NCBI RefSeq assembly: GCF_031127835.1
Contig: NZ_JARXHX010000002.1
Span: forward strand, 248,001 to 312,000
Source: Pelagicoccus sp. SDUM812002
Lineage (GTDB): Bacteria > Verrucomicrobiota > Verrucomicrobiia > Opitutales > Opitutaceae
Length of the DNA stretch: 64,000 nt
Reading direction: 5' to 3'
In this document: positions 1 to 10,800 of the stretch, in pieces
Layout of the letters: each line of letters starts with the position of its first letter
How positions within the stretch are numbered: position 1 is the stretch's first letter
The notes under the pieces: generated by a model
The model's database searches: none
What the model was told of the DNA's origin: nothing
The model's input: the letters and a program-made list of their open reading frames with translations, nothing else
Position numbers and translations under genes: made by a program

Positions 1-2406
1 ATCGGCGCTGAAAAATTTAGCCAGTTCGGTATCAGCGATGCGGCGGACGCTTTGGGTAAGGTGACGGGCGTTTCGATCACGGACGGCAAGTACATTGTAG
101 TGAGAGGTCTTTCTGATCGCTACAACAGTACTACAATGAACGGTGCTACGGTGCCGAGCGCGGACCCTGATAAGAGAGCGGTCCAGTTGGATCAGTTTCC
201 CTCCGGGATGATAGAGAGTATTGAAACTGTGAAGACATTTACTCCTGACAAGTCTGGTAACTTCACTGGTGGGTATGTAGACATCAAGACGAAGTCAGTT
301 CCGGATGAGGCATTTATGACCTTGAGTCTCGGTGTGTCCATGAATGAGAAGACTACTTTTGAGGACGTTTTCCTAGGCCATGGGTCCAGCGATGACTGGA
401 AAGGGGGGGACAGCGGTTACAGGGGCGTTCCAGACATAGCTTCGCGGCTTGAAGAAATTACGGAATCACCTCGGCGCTTGAATGAAGAGCAGCGGATGCT
501 TCTAAGCGATATAACTAGATCATTTTCGCCCTATATGACGGGGCAGGAAGAGAAATCTCCACTGAATCACAGCGCTTCTGTTTCTTATGGAAATCGCTAT
601 ACATTGGGAGAAGGGGCTGATGCTCCAACCATTGGAGTTGTCGGTAGCATTTCCAACAAACGCTCCTTTTCATATTACGGAGATGGGCAGGTTGGGCGTT
701 GGGAGCTTAACCCGAGCGGCTTGGTAAGTGATGCTGAGTTTGCAGAAAGAAAAGGCACGGAAACGAATGAGTGGGGCACTATGCTAAATATAGCATTTCG
801 CCCGAATTCTTATCACGAAATTGGTATCAACACCTCGTACACGCGCTCGGGCGATGATGAAGCAATTTCGCGTGAGGGGAGTCGCCAAGCAAGTGGCTCG
901 GCTCTGTTTCGGGTCCAGAACCTTCGCTACACAGAGAGATCGATGCAGTCCGGACAGTTGTACGGCGAGCACAAGTTTGAGAATCTCGGTGGTACTTTTA
1001 TTAACTGGTTCGTTTCGGATTCGGAAAGCACTCAAGCTGAACCGGACTTTAGGTTGTTCTATGACGAAATCCCCGAATCGAGTTTCCCTGTATATCGCGG
1101 AAATTTTCCTGCTCCCCGTCGATACTGGCGCGATCTAGAAGAAGCGACGGCGGAATATAAAATAGATGTTGCTGTACCGCTAGGACGAGACGGGTCCCAG
1201 ATCAAATCTGGTGTGCAAGAAACAGTGACTGACCGTACGTTCAATGAAGAGGCTTTCATCTATGAAGATAATTCCCGCGGATTTCCATCCACCTATCGCT
1301 ATGATGGGGACATATTAGGGTTTCTTGACGATTCGGTTCTCGGACTAAATCCAGAAACGGACCAAGTTCAGCGTTACATTTCAAAAACAGTGGGAGCGGT
1401 ACCCGTCTATAGCGGTGAACAGACAATCAAAGGCGCTTATATCATGGGTGACCTGCGCGTCCGGGAAAAGTGGCGCTTCATCCTGGGTGCTCGATACGAG
1501 GATACCGACATTCAGGTACAAAGCTTGAATTTTCGCTACGAAGAAAACGAGGATGACGGGTTCATAGAGGAAAGCACGTGGCTTCCGTCGCTGAACGTGG
1601 TCTACGATTTGAGCCCGAGTTCCAAACTGCGTTTAGCTGCGACCCAAACGTTGGCTCGTCCAAACTTCCGTGAGTTGTCTCCATTCGGATCATTTAACAA
1701 TATTGGTGGAGAGACCTTTGTTGGAAACCCAGAGCTCTTGATGTCTGATATTGATAATTTGGATATTCGTTGGGAGACGTTCGGAAAAGATGGAAACCTC
1801 TTTGCAGCATCCGTTTTTGCTAAAACCATCAACAACCCGATCGAGCAGAATTATATTGATGGAGAGCTCACATACGTAAACGTGGACACTGCAGAGCTCA
1901 AAGGCTTAGAGCTTGAGGTCCGTAAACGCATAAACTTCCTCTCTGGCGAATCGAGAGCGGTGACGATAGGCGGCAATCTGTCGTACACTGACTCCAAGGT
2001 TAAACGCTCAGAGTTCGAGTACAGGCAGAAAAGCGTTAGTGGCCTGTTAGACGTCGATCCTGTCCGGTCGCTTCAAGGCCAGGCCGAATGGGTCGGCAAT
2101 GCTGATATAGCATACGAACACTTTGAGAAGGGATCGATGGTAACCCTGGCCTATAACTACACCGGCGAGCGAATGTACTCAGTCTCTTTGGGTCCACTAC
2201 CTGACACGTTTGAGGCTCCATCAGGCGATTTGGATCTGATCTATTCCCAAAAGTTGAGCGAAAGAGTTAAGATGAAGCTGGCTTTCAAAAACTTGCTCGA
2301 TGAAAGCGAGCGAAAGTTCCTAGCCCATGATGGAACTGAGGTTGTGTATTCAGAATACGGTAAAGGCCTCACTGCTTCTCTCAGCTTTTCGTATGATTTC
2401 CATTAG
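1..2406 (+). CDS. TonB-dependent outer-membrane receptor, 5' end cut by window
   Basis: The frame is open from base 1, so the start codon, signal peptide and first part of the plug lie outside the window. The visible start is plug domain: IGAEKFSQFGISDAADALGK is followed by VTGVSITDGKYIVVRGLSDR, the usual plug signature, and then by a segment (ETVKTFTPDKSGNFTGGYVD) typical of large receptors with an N-terminal carboxypeptidase-like domain. The rest is a 22-strand-type barrel with alternating aromatic strands, ending in the aromatic C-terminus SFSYDFH expected for BAM recognition. The family imports large ligands using the proton motive force through TonB-ExbBD. The secreted beta-helix gene starts 42 bases downstream on the same strand, so the two are probably co-transcribed. 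The substrate cannot be read from the sequence. Confidence 0.9.
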   Translation: MGAEKFSQFGISDAADALGKVTGVSITDGKYIVVRGLSDRYNSTTMNGATVPSADPDKRAVQLDQFPSGMIESIETVKTFTPDKSGNFTGGYVDIKTKSVPDEAFMTLSLGVSMNEKTTFEDVFLGHGSSDDWKGGDSGYRGVPDIASRLEEITESPRRLNEEQRMLLSDITRSFSPYMTGQEEKSPLNHSASVSYGNRYTLGEGADAPTIGVVGSISNKRSFSYYGDGQVGRWELNPSGLVSDAEFAERKGTETNEWGTMLNIAFRPNSYHEIGINTSYTRSGDDEAISREGSRQASGSALFRVQNLRYTERSMQSGQLYGEHKFENLGGTFINWFVSDSESTQAEPDFRLFYDEIPESSFPVYRGNFPAPRRYWRDLEEATAEYKIDVAVPLGRDGSQIKSGVQETVTDRTFNEEAFIYEDNSRGFPSTYRYDGDILGFLDDSVLGLNPETDQVQRYISKTVGAVPVYSGEQTIKGAYIMGDLRVREKWRFILGARYEDTDIQVQSLNFRYEENEDDGFIEESTWLPSLNVVYDLSPSSKLRLAATQTLARPNFRELSPFGSFNNIGGETFVGNPELLMSDIDNLDIRWETFGKDGNLFAASVFAKTINNPIEQNYIDGELTYVNVDTAELKGLELEVRKRINFLSGESRAVTIGGNLSYTDSKVKRSEFEYRQKSVSGLLDVDPVRSLQGQAEWVGNADIAYEHFEKGSMVTLAYNYTGERMYSVSLGPLPDTFEAPSGDLDLIYSQKLSERVKMKLAFKNLLDESERKFLAHDGTEVVYSEYGKGLTASLSFSYDFH

Positions 2407-2448
2407 GAAAACCCTAATTTTTATAATCCTAAAAAACAAAGAAAAACT

Positions 2449-4308
2449 ATGAAACGCACGCTCAGCATCCTTGCTGCTCTCGCTACTACTGCAGGCATGC
2501 ATGCCGCAGTGACTTCCACTACCGGAAACGTGGTCACGTATACAGGTGGCATCGCTTCCGAAAACCGCATCACCACGGATACGGTATGGACCAACGATAT
2601 GTCTTACGTTCTCGATGGTATCGTTTACGTGTCCGATGACGCCACTTTGACTATCGAGCCAGGTACCTTGATCAAGGCGGAAGACGGTCAAGCCGTCAAC
2701 GTTTCCGCATTGGTCATAGCCCGTGGATCTAAGATCTTCGCGATGGGTACTGCAAGTAACCCGATTGTTTTTACCACGATCGACGATCCAATCACCTCCG
2801 TTCATGATCAGAGTGATCTCGATGACCTCGACACAGGTGCTTGGGGTGGCGTTGTAATACTAGGTGATGGACTCCTGAACTCGGACAAGGAGCAAGAGGG
2901 TGACCTCTACCCGAACATTGACGACCACGTCGAAGGTATCACAGCGAATGACTTCACTGTATTCGGTGGTCCCAACAACGATAGCAGCCAAGGTATCTTC
3001 CGCTATGTTTCGATACGCCATGGCGGTCAAACTTTGGAAGACGACAGCGAACTGAATGGTCTTACGCTCGGAGGTGTAACCGACAAGACAGTTATCGAGT
3101 TCGTCGAAATCTTTTCGAATTCGGATGACTCTATCGAAATTTTCGGCGGAAACGTAAACCCACGCTTCATCGTTTCAGCGTTCTCGAAGGACGACAGCTT
3201 TGATTGGGATAGCGGCTGGGAAGGTTACGGCCAGTTTTGGGTTTCCCTCGGTGGATCTGACGCGACAGCAGGTAGCCAAGACCATGGCGCAGAAATGGAT
3301 GGTCTCGTGGGCTCTACGGTCGTTCCAGAGCTTCGCGGTCTCGGTACCGTTTACAATGCCACAATTGTTGGCCCAGGTTCAGCTTCCGGAGTGAGCGAAG
3401 GCCTCTTCGAAATAAGCGACGACGCAGGTGTTCGCTTCTACAACTCGATCTTCACAGCGTTCGGCGCTACGGATCACGTGATCGACATTAAGGACGACGC
3501 AGTTGACGGCGTTACCGAATTGCTCGCGGACAACCTCCCTCGCATCGACCTACAGAACAACATATGGTTCGATTTCGGCGCTGGGACTGACACTTCGAAT
3601 TGGGTTAATTCTTTGAATGATGCAGGCGATGTCATCTTCTCGGACGCCTCACGCAACAACCGTGTAGAAGACCCGATGCTTCGTGGTATTAGCCGTATCA
3701 ATGACGGTGGCTTCGATCCACGTCCTGCAGCTAGCAGCCCCGCCTTTACCAATGATCTATACGCCTACCCAGATCATCCATCGATCATGGAGGTCGACTA
3801 TCAAGGCGCGTTTGGGCAAACAAACTGGCTCAGCGGATGGACCAAGCTCTCTATCGATGGCTACCTCCCAGAGTCCATCGAACGAAAGAGTGGAGAGATC
3901 TTCGCGACTGCAGTTCGTACTGACCTCGACGTAGGTGTTGGCGAAGTTCGTGCCCTAGGTCTCATCGTAACCGGTGACATCCCACGCTTGGCTATGATTC
4001 ACGCTGAAGGCCAAGCACTGCTGAACGTGAACGTTACCACCGCCGCATCTGCGACGGCTTTCAGAATCTACAGCTACAGCGACGGCGACTACATCATGGA
4101 CAACAAGATCTGGACCAACTGGGCGGAAACCGACCAGAAGGACGCGATCGAATCCATGTACCGCGTGTACGACCGTGGTGACCTCACTGGAGACGCCACC
4201 AGCGCGATTGCTCTTCTCACGCTCAACCCAGGTGCCTACTCCGTTGAAGTTTGGAATCCAGACGGCACCGCGGGCGAGTCAGTGATGGCAGTCACCTTCG
4301 TCGACTAA
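2449..4308 (+). CDS. Secreted right-handed beta-helix-like protein paired with a TonB receptor
   Basis: The 619-residue protein has a clear Sec signal peptide (MKRTLSILAALATTAGMHAA) and no membrane segment in the mature part. After about residue 50 comes a pattern seen in secreted beta-helix proteins found beside TonB receptors: LTIEPGTLIKAEDG, then ALVIARGSKIFAMGTASNPI, then VVILGDGLLN. The Asp/Asn/Gly-rich repeats between residues 60 and 400 fit a parallel beta-helix. The C-terminal 120 residues look like a separate beta domain. No catalytic motif is recognisable, so an enzymatic role is not claimed. It follows the receptor after 42 bases with a purine-rich leader (aaagaaaaact) as ribosome site. 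I infer a surface or periplasmic ligand-handling partner of the receptor. Confidence 0.75.
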   Translation: MKRTLSILAALATTAGMHAAVTSTTGNVVTYTGGIASENRITTDTVWTNDMSYVLDGIVYVSDDATLTIEPGTLIKAEDGQAVNVSALVIARGSKIFAMGTASNPIVFTTIDDPITSVHDQSDLDDLDTGAWGGVVILGDGLLNSDKEQEGDLYPNIDDHVEGITANDFTVFGGPNNDSSQGIFRYVSIRHGGQTLEDDSELNGLTLGGVTDKTVIEFVEIFSNSDDSIEIFGGNVNPRFIVSAFSKDDSFDWDSGWEGYGQFWVSLGGSDATAGSQDHGAEMDGLVGSTVVPELRGLGTVYNATIVGPGSASGVSEGLFEISDDAGVRFYNSIFTAFGATDHVIDIKDDAVDGVTELLADNLPRIDLQNNIWFDFGAGTDTSNWVNSLNDAGDVIFSDASRNNRVEDPMLRGISRINDGGFDPRPAASSPAFTNDLYAYPDHPSIMEVDYQGAFGQTNWLSGWTKLSIDGYLPESIERKSGEIFATAVRTDLDVGVGEVRALGLIVTGDIPRLAMIHAEGQALLNVNVTTAASATAFRIYSYSDGDYIMDNKIWTNWAETDQKDAIESMYRVYDRGDLTGDATSAIALLTLNPGAYSVEVWNPDGTAGESVMAVTFVD

Positions 4309-4355
4309 GAATAATAAAACCTTTTCAAGGCCATTTGGCTTTGTGATTACGGGGA

Positions 4356-4390
4356 CTGGCCCTCCTTGGCGGGGGGCCGGTTTTATTTGT
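4356..4390 (+). terminator. Rho-independent terminator
   Basis: A 10-bp GC-rich stem with G-U pairs (ctggccctcc paired with ggggggccgg), a 5-base loop and a following T-rich run (ttttattt) lie 48 bases after the beta-helix gene. It separates the receptor operon from the next small gene. Confidence 0.75.
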
Positions 4391-4416
4391 TTTACCAAGG
4401 AACTCAGGATCGACGT

Positions 4417-4905
4417 ATGAACGCCAACAGCGGTTTATCGGATGTGCGCCTTCGAAAGTACGGTCGCCTTGCGGTCGTGATCCTCGTTGTGCATGCGTTG
4501 GCGACGTTCAGCGTGCGGGCCAACGAATTGGATCTGCTGGACCTGACAGGGGTCATTCGGTTCGGAGATACGGTCAGGGTGAGTTTATCTCACAAGCAAA
4601 GCGGGCATCTCGGATGGATTGAGATTGGCCAGCAAAGATCGGGTATCGAGATCGTATCCGCTAAATTGTCACCTCCTGCTGCTGCTACGGTTTCGAACGG
4701 CAGTAGTGTGAAGGAAATCCAGCTGAAAGAGGCAAAAGTGCGTCCTCTCAACATAGCTCAGTCCGTACGATCGAGACCGAAGAGCGAGGCGGAGATATCA
4801 TTCGATGCGACGATGATGATGTCTTACGAACGTTCCCAAGAGCTTCGCAGGGAACGAGAAAGAAAGAGGAGAGATGCTCTTCTCCTGCGACAGAGCGATT
4901 CATAA
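4417..4905 (+). CDS. Small membrane-anchored protein of unknown function
   Basis: I take the ATG at 4417 (162 residues, MNANSGLSDVRLRK) because an AGGA lies just upstream and an earlier in-frame TTG at 4366 sits inside the terminator loop. Residues 17-35 form one hydrophobic segment (LAVVILVVHALATFSV) that could be a signal anchor. A short beta-rich region follows (VIRFGDTVRVSLSHKQSG, then GWIEIGQQRSGIEIVSA). It resembles the small GspC/PilP-like domains of Verrucomicrobiota secretion-associated proteins, but this is a resemblance by eye only. The C-terminal 35 residues are highly charged (RSQELRRERERKRRD) and probably disordered or helical. The gene stands alone between a terminator and the metK leader. 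Function unknown. Confidence 0.55.
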   Translation: MNANSGLSDVRLRKYGRLAVVILVVHALATFSVRANELDLLDLTGVIRFGDTVRVSLSHKQSGHLGWIEIGQQRSGIEIVSAKLSPPAAATVSNGSSVKEIQLKEAKVRPLNIAQSVRSRPKSEAEISFDATMMMSYERSQELRRERERKRRDALLLRQSDS

Positions 4906-4973
4906 GATCAGCTTCCGACGGATTCGGCCTCAGAGGGGTGCAATCCCTTTCACATTCCATTCGCAACTCGACT

Positions 4974-5019
4974 CTTGATTTTTATCAAGTTTCATATCAA
5001 CAAATCCGCATACGTTGAT
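4974..5019 (+). promoter_or_regulatory. Possible structured metK leader with competing hairpins
   Basis: Two adjacent inverted repeats lie 51-96 bases before metK: CTTGAT (4974-4979) with ATCAAG (4984-4989), and ATCAAC (4996-5001) with GTTGAT (5014-5019). Both ATCAA arms can pair with either TTGAT arm, so alternative folds are possible. It does not match the SAM-I, SAM-II or SAH riboswitch consensus that I know. A regulatory role is inference. Confidence 0.3.
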
Positions 5020-5069
5020 GGGAGACGTTCGTTCCGTTTCCTGCAAACCCATAAAACCGTTCGCAAATT

Positions 5070-6248
5070 ATGCCAAAAAACTTCGTATTCTCCTCTGAGT
5101 CTGTGGCCGAGGGCCATCCTGACAAAGTTTCTGACTACATCTCTGACAGCGTCTTGGACGCTTGCCTCGAGCAGGACCCAACCAGCCGGGTCGCTTGCGA
5201 GACGCTGGTGAAGAGCAACATGGTCACTCTAGCTGGCGAAATCACCACCAAGGCGAAGTTCGACTACGAGGCCGTCGTTCGCCAGGCGATCCGCGAGATC
5301 GGTTACGTGAACGATGACGACGTTTTCCACGCGGACACCGTATTTATCACGAACTATCTCACCAGCCAGTCCCCCGACATTGCCCAGGGTGTCGACGCCA
5401 AGAAGGCGAAGGGCAAGGACACGGCGGAGCAGGGAGCGGGCGACCAAGGAATCATGTTTGGCTACGCCTGTAACGAGACGCCGGAGCTCATGCCGGCGGC
5501 CCTTATGTTCTCTCACATCATCGGCCGCGAGATCGCCCGTGTCCGTCACGGCGGCCGTCAAGCCAAGTGGCTTCGCCCGGACTGCAAGTCTCAGGTGTCG
5601 GTACGCTACGAAGAAGGGAAGCTCGCTGAAATCACCGCGGTTGTCATTTCGACGCAGCACGCCGACGACGTTTCGTTGGATACCATCAAGGATTTCATGA
5701 TAAACAAGGTTATCAAGAAGTGCCTCCCGAAGAAGTTGCTTACCAAAAACACTCAGTATCTGATCAACCCCACAGGCCGTTTCGTACTGGGAGGGCCGCA
5801 AGGCGATGCAGGTCTTACAGGGCGTAAGATCATCGTGGATACTTACGGAGGCTGGGGCCGCCACGGTGGAGGCGCGTTTTCCGGTAAGGATCCGTCGAAG
5901 GTTGACCGTTCCGCTGCGTACATGTGCCGTTGGGTTGCCAAGAATATCGTAGCGGCTGGCCTCGCCACACACGCCGAGCTTCAAGTCGCCTATGCGATCG
6001 GATACCCGGAGCCAGTAAGCATCACGGTTGAGACTTTCGAAACCAACTCGGTACCTGAAGAAGCAATTGAGAAGGCTGTAGCTGAAGTCTTTAGCTTCAA
6101 GCCAGCCAACATCGTCAAGCAACTCAACTTACTGCGTCCGATCTACCGCAGCACCACTAATTACGGCCACTTCGGCAAGGACGGCCTTCCTTGGGAAGAG
6201 ACCAACAAGGTCGAAGCCCTTAAGAAGGCGGTTAAGAAATTTCAATAA
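5070..6248 (+). CDS. metK: S-adenosylmethionine synthetase
   Basis: The 392-residue protein has the usual MetK length and motifs. It condenses methionine and ATP into S-adenosylmethionine, releasing phosphate and pyrophosphate, in the cytoplasm. The ATP/metal motif GHPDK is at residues 15-19, the hexapeptide GAGDQG (with GIMFGYAC after it) near 120-130, and the glycine-rich active-site segment [19 protein letters not shown] near 270-290. The start [19 protein letters not shown] matches the family N-terminus. It is followed after 19 bases by ahcY, giving a methyl-cycle operon: MetK makes SAM and AhcY removes the inhibitory product SAH. Its leader of about 165 bases carries the inverted repeats described separately. 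Confidence 0.98.
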   Translation: MPKNFVFSSESVAEGHPDKVSDYISDSVLDACLEQDPTSRVACETLVKSNMVTLAGEITTKAKFDYEAVVRQAIREIGYVNDDDVFHADTVFITNYLTSQSPDIAQGVDAKKAKGKDTAEQGAGDQGIMFGYACNETPELMPAALMFSHIIGREIARVRHGGRQAKWLRPDCKSQVSVRYEEGKLAEITAVVISTQHADDVSLDTIKDFMINKVIKKCLPKKLLTKNTQYLINPTGRFVLGGPQGDAGLTGRKIIVDTYGGWGRHGGGAFSGKDPSKVDRSAAYMCRWVAKNIVAAGLATHAELQVAYAIGYPEPVSITVETFETNSVPEEAIEKAVAEVFSFKPANIVKQLNLLRPIYRSTTNYGHFGKDGLPWEETNKVEALKKAVKKFQ

Positions 6249-6267
6249 ACAGAGGAGGAAATACAGT

Positions 6268-7710
6268 ATGATTGAAACAACTACAGAAACGCTTCCATAC
6301 AAGGTAGCAGCCAAGACTCCAGAGGAGTTTCAGCAACAAGCCGAATTCGGCCGCAAGGAAATCACCATTGCTGAAGCGGAAATGCCCGGTCTGATGGGCG
6401 TTCGCGCTAAGTACGCCGCGGAAAAGCCGCTGGCAGGTGTTCGCATCATGGGTTCGTTGCACATGACGATTCAAACCGCGGTTCTCATCGAAACCCTCGT
6501 CGAACTCGGCGCGGACGTACGTTGGGTATCGTGTAATATCTTTTCAACGCAGGACCATGCTGCTGCGGCCATCGCTGCAACGGGTGTTCCGGTTTTTGCC
6601 TGGAAGGGCGAGACGCTCGAAGAATACTGGTGGTGCACGGACCAGGCGCTTCGTTTCCCAGGTGGCCTCGGTCCGCAGCTCATCGTCGACGACGGTGGCG
6701 ACGCGACCATGCTAATTCACAAGGGCTACGAGCTCGAAAATGGTAGTGATTGGGTCAATACGGCTTCTGGATCCGATGAGGAGCAAGTCATCAAGAATCT
6801 CTTGAAGCGGGTACATGCTGAAGATTCCAGCCGTTGGCACAATGCGGTCAAGGAGTGGAAGGGCGTTTCCGAAGAGACGACTACAGGCGTGCACCGCCTC
6901 TACCACATGGAGAAGGCTGGCGAATTGCTGATCCCTGCGATCAACGTCAACGATTCCGTTACCAAGTCCAAGTTCGACAACCTCTACGGATGCCGCGAAT
7001 CCCTTATCGACGGAATCAAGCGCGCAACTGACGTCATGACCGGCGGCAAGGTTGCAGTAGTTTGTGGATATGGCGATGTGGGCAAAGGCTGCGCTCAAGC
7101 GCTCGTCGGCATGGGCGCGCGCGTCATCGTGACGGAAATCGACCCGATCTGCGCTTTGCAGGCAGCAATGGAAGGATTCGAAGTGACTACAGTAGAGGAT
7201 ACCCTCGGCCGCGCGGACATCTATGTGACCACTACGGGTAACAAGGACATCATCACCATCGACCATATGAAGGCGATGAAGGACCAAGCGATTGTCTGTA
7301 ACATCGGTCACTTCGACAACGAAATCCAAGTAGACAAGCTGGTTAAGTTCCCGGGTGTCCAGCATCTGAACATCAAGCCGCAGGTTGACCAGTACACCTT
7401 CCCAGATGGCAACGCGATTTTCCTTCTCGCGGAAGGACGTCTCGTCAACCTGGGTTGCGCCACCGGCCATCCATCCTTCGTCATGTCGAACTCCTTTGCG
7501 AACCAGACGCTCGCCCAGATCGACCTTTGGAAGAAGAAGGACGAGTACAAGGTAGGCGTTTACCGCCTTGCTCAGGAACTCGACGAAGAAGTTGCGCGCC
7601 TTCACCTGGAGAAAATCGGCGTCAAGCTGACGACGCTCTCCAAGGACCAGGCAGACTACATCGGCGTAGATCAGTCCGGGCCGTACAAGCCGAGCCACTA
7701 CCGCTACTAG
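6268..7710 (+). CDS. ahcY: Adenosylhomocysteinase (SAH hydrolase)
   Basis: The 480-residue protein has the family length. It splits S-adenosylhomocysteine reversibly into adenosine and homocysteine using tightly bound NAD, removing the product inhibitor of methyltransferases. Visible signatures are [16 protein letters not shown] near residues 62-79, [16 protein letters not shown] near 88-103, the NAD-binding turn CGYGDVGKG at 266-274, and the C-terminal signature [12 protein letters not shown]-type ending ([13 protein letters not shown]). A strong ribosome site (gaggagg) lies 8 bases before the ATG. It is the second gene of the metK-ahcY operon and is closed by the terminator at 7736. Confidence 0.98.
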   Translation: MIETTTETLPYKVAAKTPEEFQQQAEFGRKEITIAEAEMPGLMGVRAKYAAEKPLAGVRIMGSLHMTIQTAVLIETLVELGADVRWVSCNIFSTQDHAAAAIAATGVPVFAWKGETLEEYWWCTDQALRFPGGLGPQLIVDDGGDATMLIHKGYELENGSDWVNTASGSDEEQVIKNLLKRVHAEDSSRWHNAVKEWKGVSEETTTGVHRLYHMEKAGELLIPAINVNDSVTKSKFDNLYGCRESLIDGIKRATDVMTGGKVAVVCGYGDVGKGCAQALVGMGARVIVTEIDPICALQAAMEGFEVTTVEDTLGRADIYVTTTGNKDIITIDHMKAMKDQAIVCNIGHFDNEIQVDKLVKFPGVQHLNIKPQVDQYTFPDGNAIFLLAEGRLVNLGCATGHPSFVMSNSFANQTLAQIDLWKKKDEYKVGVYRLAQELDEEVARLHLEKIGVKLTTLSKDQADYIGVDQSGPYKPSHYRY

Positions 7711-7735
7711 GCGGTACTCGTTTGCGAACTTACGA

Positions 7736-7772
7736 AACGCCTTATCCGCTCAAGCGGGTAAGGCGTTTTTTT
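7736..7772 (+). terminator. Strong rho-independent terminator of metK-ahcY
   Basis: A 14-bp stem (aacgccttatccgc with gcgggtaaggcgtt, one G-U pair), a tcaa loop and seven Ts follow ahcY by 25 bases. This marks the operon end. Confidence 0.92.
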
Positions 7773-7876
7773 GGCTGTGAATGCGAGTTGGAAAGAGGCA
7801 CAGCCGAATTTAGCCAATAAGTTTGGTTGGCTCAGTCCATTGTACCGCTAGCGTACCTCTGCCTCGATCTACTTTT

Positions 7877-10800
7877 ATGCCGCAATCCCAAGCACCTGAG
7901 CTCAGCCGCTTTCATCCTTTGGTGGCCCGTTGGTTTACGGGGCGCTTGGGTGAGCCGACCGATATTCAGAAAAAAGCTTGGAGTCTGATCGCCGAAGGGG
8001 AGCACTGTTTAATTTCTGCCGCAACGGGTAGCGGCAAGACCTTCGCTTCGTTCCTTTGGGCAATTAGCCAGTTAGCTTCCGGTGAGTGGGAGCTGGGGCA
8101 AACTAGGGTGCTCTACGTCTCTCCCCTCAAGGCTCTAAACAACGACATCCAGCGCAACTTATTCGGGCCTCTAGAAGAGTTGCAGGAACTCTTTCTAACG
8201 GAGGGAATTGCTTGGCCAGAGATTCGGGTGATGACCCGTAGCGGCGATACACCTCAAGGCGACCGTCGCAAGATGTTGCGCCATCCACCAGAAATCCTGA
8301 TCACTACTCCCGAGAGCCTAAACTTGTTGCTCACGTCGAATGACGGGCAACGTTCCCTGCTCGGAGTGCAGTCCGTGATCATCGACGAGGTTCACTCGGT
8401 GGTCGGCAGTAAGCGGGGTGTTTATCTCATGACTGGGATCGAACGACTGGCTCATCTTTGTGGAGAGTTTCAGCGAATCGCGCTTTCAGCTACGGTGCGG
8501 CCTATGGAGTTGGTGGCGTCCTACGTGGGTGGATCCGTCGAGGGAGTTCCCAGAAACGTGGCTCTGGCCGATTCGCAAGCGAGCAAATCTTATGAAATCT
8601 CGGTTCGTTTCCCAGCGGAAGCTAACCAACAAGCAAGCGACGAGGATTTTTGGCAGCCAATCGTGCAGGACCTGAAGGCCTTGATTGCGGAGAACGAGTC
8701 GACCTTGATTTTCGTCAACAGTCGCAAGCTCTGCGAAAAGCTAGCGTACAAGATCAATCTGGAAGAGCCGGTCCCCATTGCGTATTCACATCATGGATCG
8801 CTCTCCAAGGAGTTTCGATTCGCGGTGGAACAGCGATTGAAACAGGGAGATTTGAAAGCGATCGTGGCTACGAATTCGCTGGAAATGGGAATCGACGTAG
8901 GTGCTTTGGATTGCGTGGTGATGGTGCAGTGTCCGGGGAAGATTTCCTCTGCCGTGCAAAAAGTGGGCCGGGCTGGTCATCAAGTGGGAGCCACCAGTCG
9001 AGCGGTAGTCTTTCCATCCTACTCGCGCGATTTTCTGGAGTCGGCTGTATTGTCTGAATCGATACGTGAGCGTGCGATTGAGGCGGTGCGGCCTGTAGAT
9101 GCCCCGCTCGACGTACTCGCCCAGATTTTGGTTTCAATATTGGGTTCCGGTCCGTGGAATATCGATGATCTCTTCCAGCTCGTGCGGCGGTCTTACCCAT
9201 ATCGATCGCTTTCTCGAGAAGTCTTCGACTTGGTGTTAAACATGCAAGCAGGCCGCTATGCGGGTAGTCGACTGAGGGATTTGCAGGCCCGGATCGCCAT
9301 TGATCGAACTGAGAATTCCGCGACCTTACGCAAGGGGGCTTTGATAGCGTTTTACCTTTCGGGGGGCGTGATTCCGGACCGCGGTTATTTTCACTTGAGG
9401 CACAGCGGAAATGGGGGTCGAATTGGTGAGCTGGACGAGGAGTTCGTCTGGGAACGCTCTGTTGGTGATGTATTCACCTTAGGGGTACAGAGTTGGCGGA
9501 TCGATCAAATCACCCACAATGATGTTCTCGTATCACCAGCTCCGAGCGGAGAAGTGGTTCCTCCTTTTTGGAGAGCGGAAACCTTTGACCGTGATTTCCA
9601 TTTTTCGAATCGAATTGGAGAATTCTTGGAGTGGGCGAACGAGAATTTGGACCGGTCTGATTTTTTGAATGAGCTGCAACAGCGTTTCAATATGGACGCA
9701 GTGGCCTCGAAAGCTTTGTACGATTTTCTGATGAACCAGCGATTGGTCACTGGAAAGGACTTACCCCACCGGCACCACATTCTTGCGGAAATCATCGACG
9801 CAGCTCCCGGCGGTGCTCCCGGTCAGCAGCTCGTTTTGCACACGCACTGGGGAGGTCGGGTGAACCGTCCTTATGCCCTAGCATTGGATGCGGCTTGGAG
9901 CGAGGCCTTCGGGCATCGGACCGAGGTGTACGTCAACAACGACTGCGTGGTGGTGATGCTGTCTGACGAAGTGTCGGTCGATGAGGCGATCGGTCTCGTC
10001 AGTCTTCAAAACGTGGATACGTGTTTAAGGAACCGTCTGGAAGGATCTGGTTTTTTCGGGGCTCGTTTTCGTGAGGCTGCAGGGACCGCGCTACTGGTTA
10101 CGCGTAACAAGGCGGGGCAGCGGTTGCCGCTTTGGTTGAGCCGTATGCGGGCCAAGAAACTCTTCGACTCGGTGCAGCAGTACGATGATTTCCCTCTTTT
10201 ACTGGAAGCGTGGCGCGCCTGTTTGAAAGACGAGTTCGACATGGATTCGCTGCGGTTGGTATTGGGCGAGTTGGAGCAAGGTGACATCTCGGTAACGGTT
10301 TCGAGGGGAAGTAAGCCGAGCCCTTTCGCCTCAAGCGTAGCCTGGCGCCAGATCAACGAAGAGTACATGTATGCAACGGACAGTCCGAACGCTTCTGGTC
10401 AGTCTAAGCTTAGGGATGATCTGGTACGCTCTGTTGCATTCGATGCGAAAAGCCGTCCGCAGGTAGATAGGGAATTAATCGAGGCTTTCGAAGAGAAGCG
10501 GCAGCGACTTGCGGAGGGATACGCTCCTAGCGATGCTCTGGAGCTCAAGGAGTGGTTGCGGGATCGCATCGCGGTTACGGCTGACGAATGGAAGGGTTTA
10601 CGATCGGAAGTTGAGGAAGAGGTTTTAGTATCGCAGGGAAGAAGTTGGGTTTTTCTGCAAGAAGAGGAGAGCCGTACCGTTCGGCTTTTTAACGAAACAC
10701 CAGATCCCGAACTGCTTTGCGAGTTTCTCTCGTACTACGGTCCTGTATCGGAAGATAGATTGCAGGAATGGCTCGGGTGTTCCGAGCTCGCCTTGCGTGT

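Noticed and set aside
5229-6122. Long open frame antisense to metK (297 codons)
   Set aside because: metK is unambiguous in the other strand; codon bias of a GC-rich gene keeps the opposite frame open. The translation resembles no family.
6712-7698. Long open frame antisense to ahcY (328 codons)
   Set aside because: Same explanation: ahcY is certain and this frame has no ribosome site or family motif.
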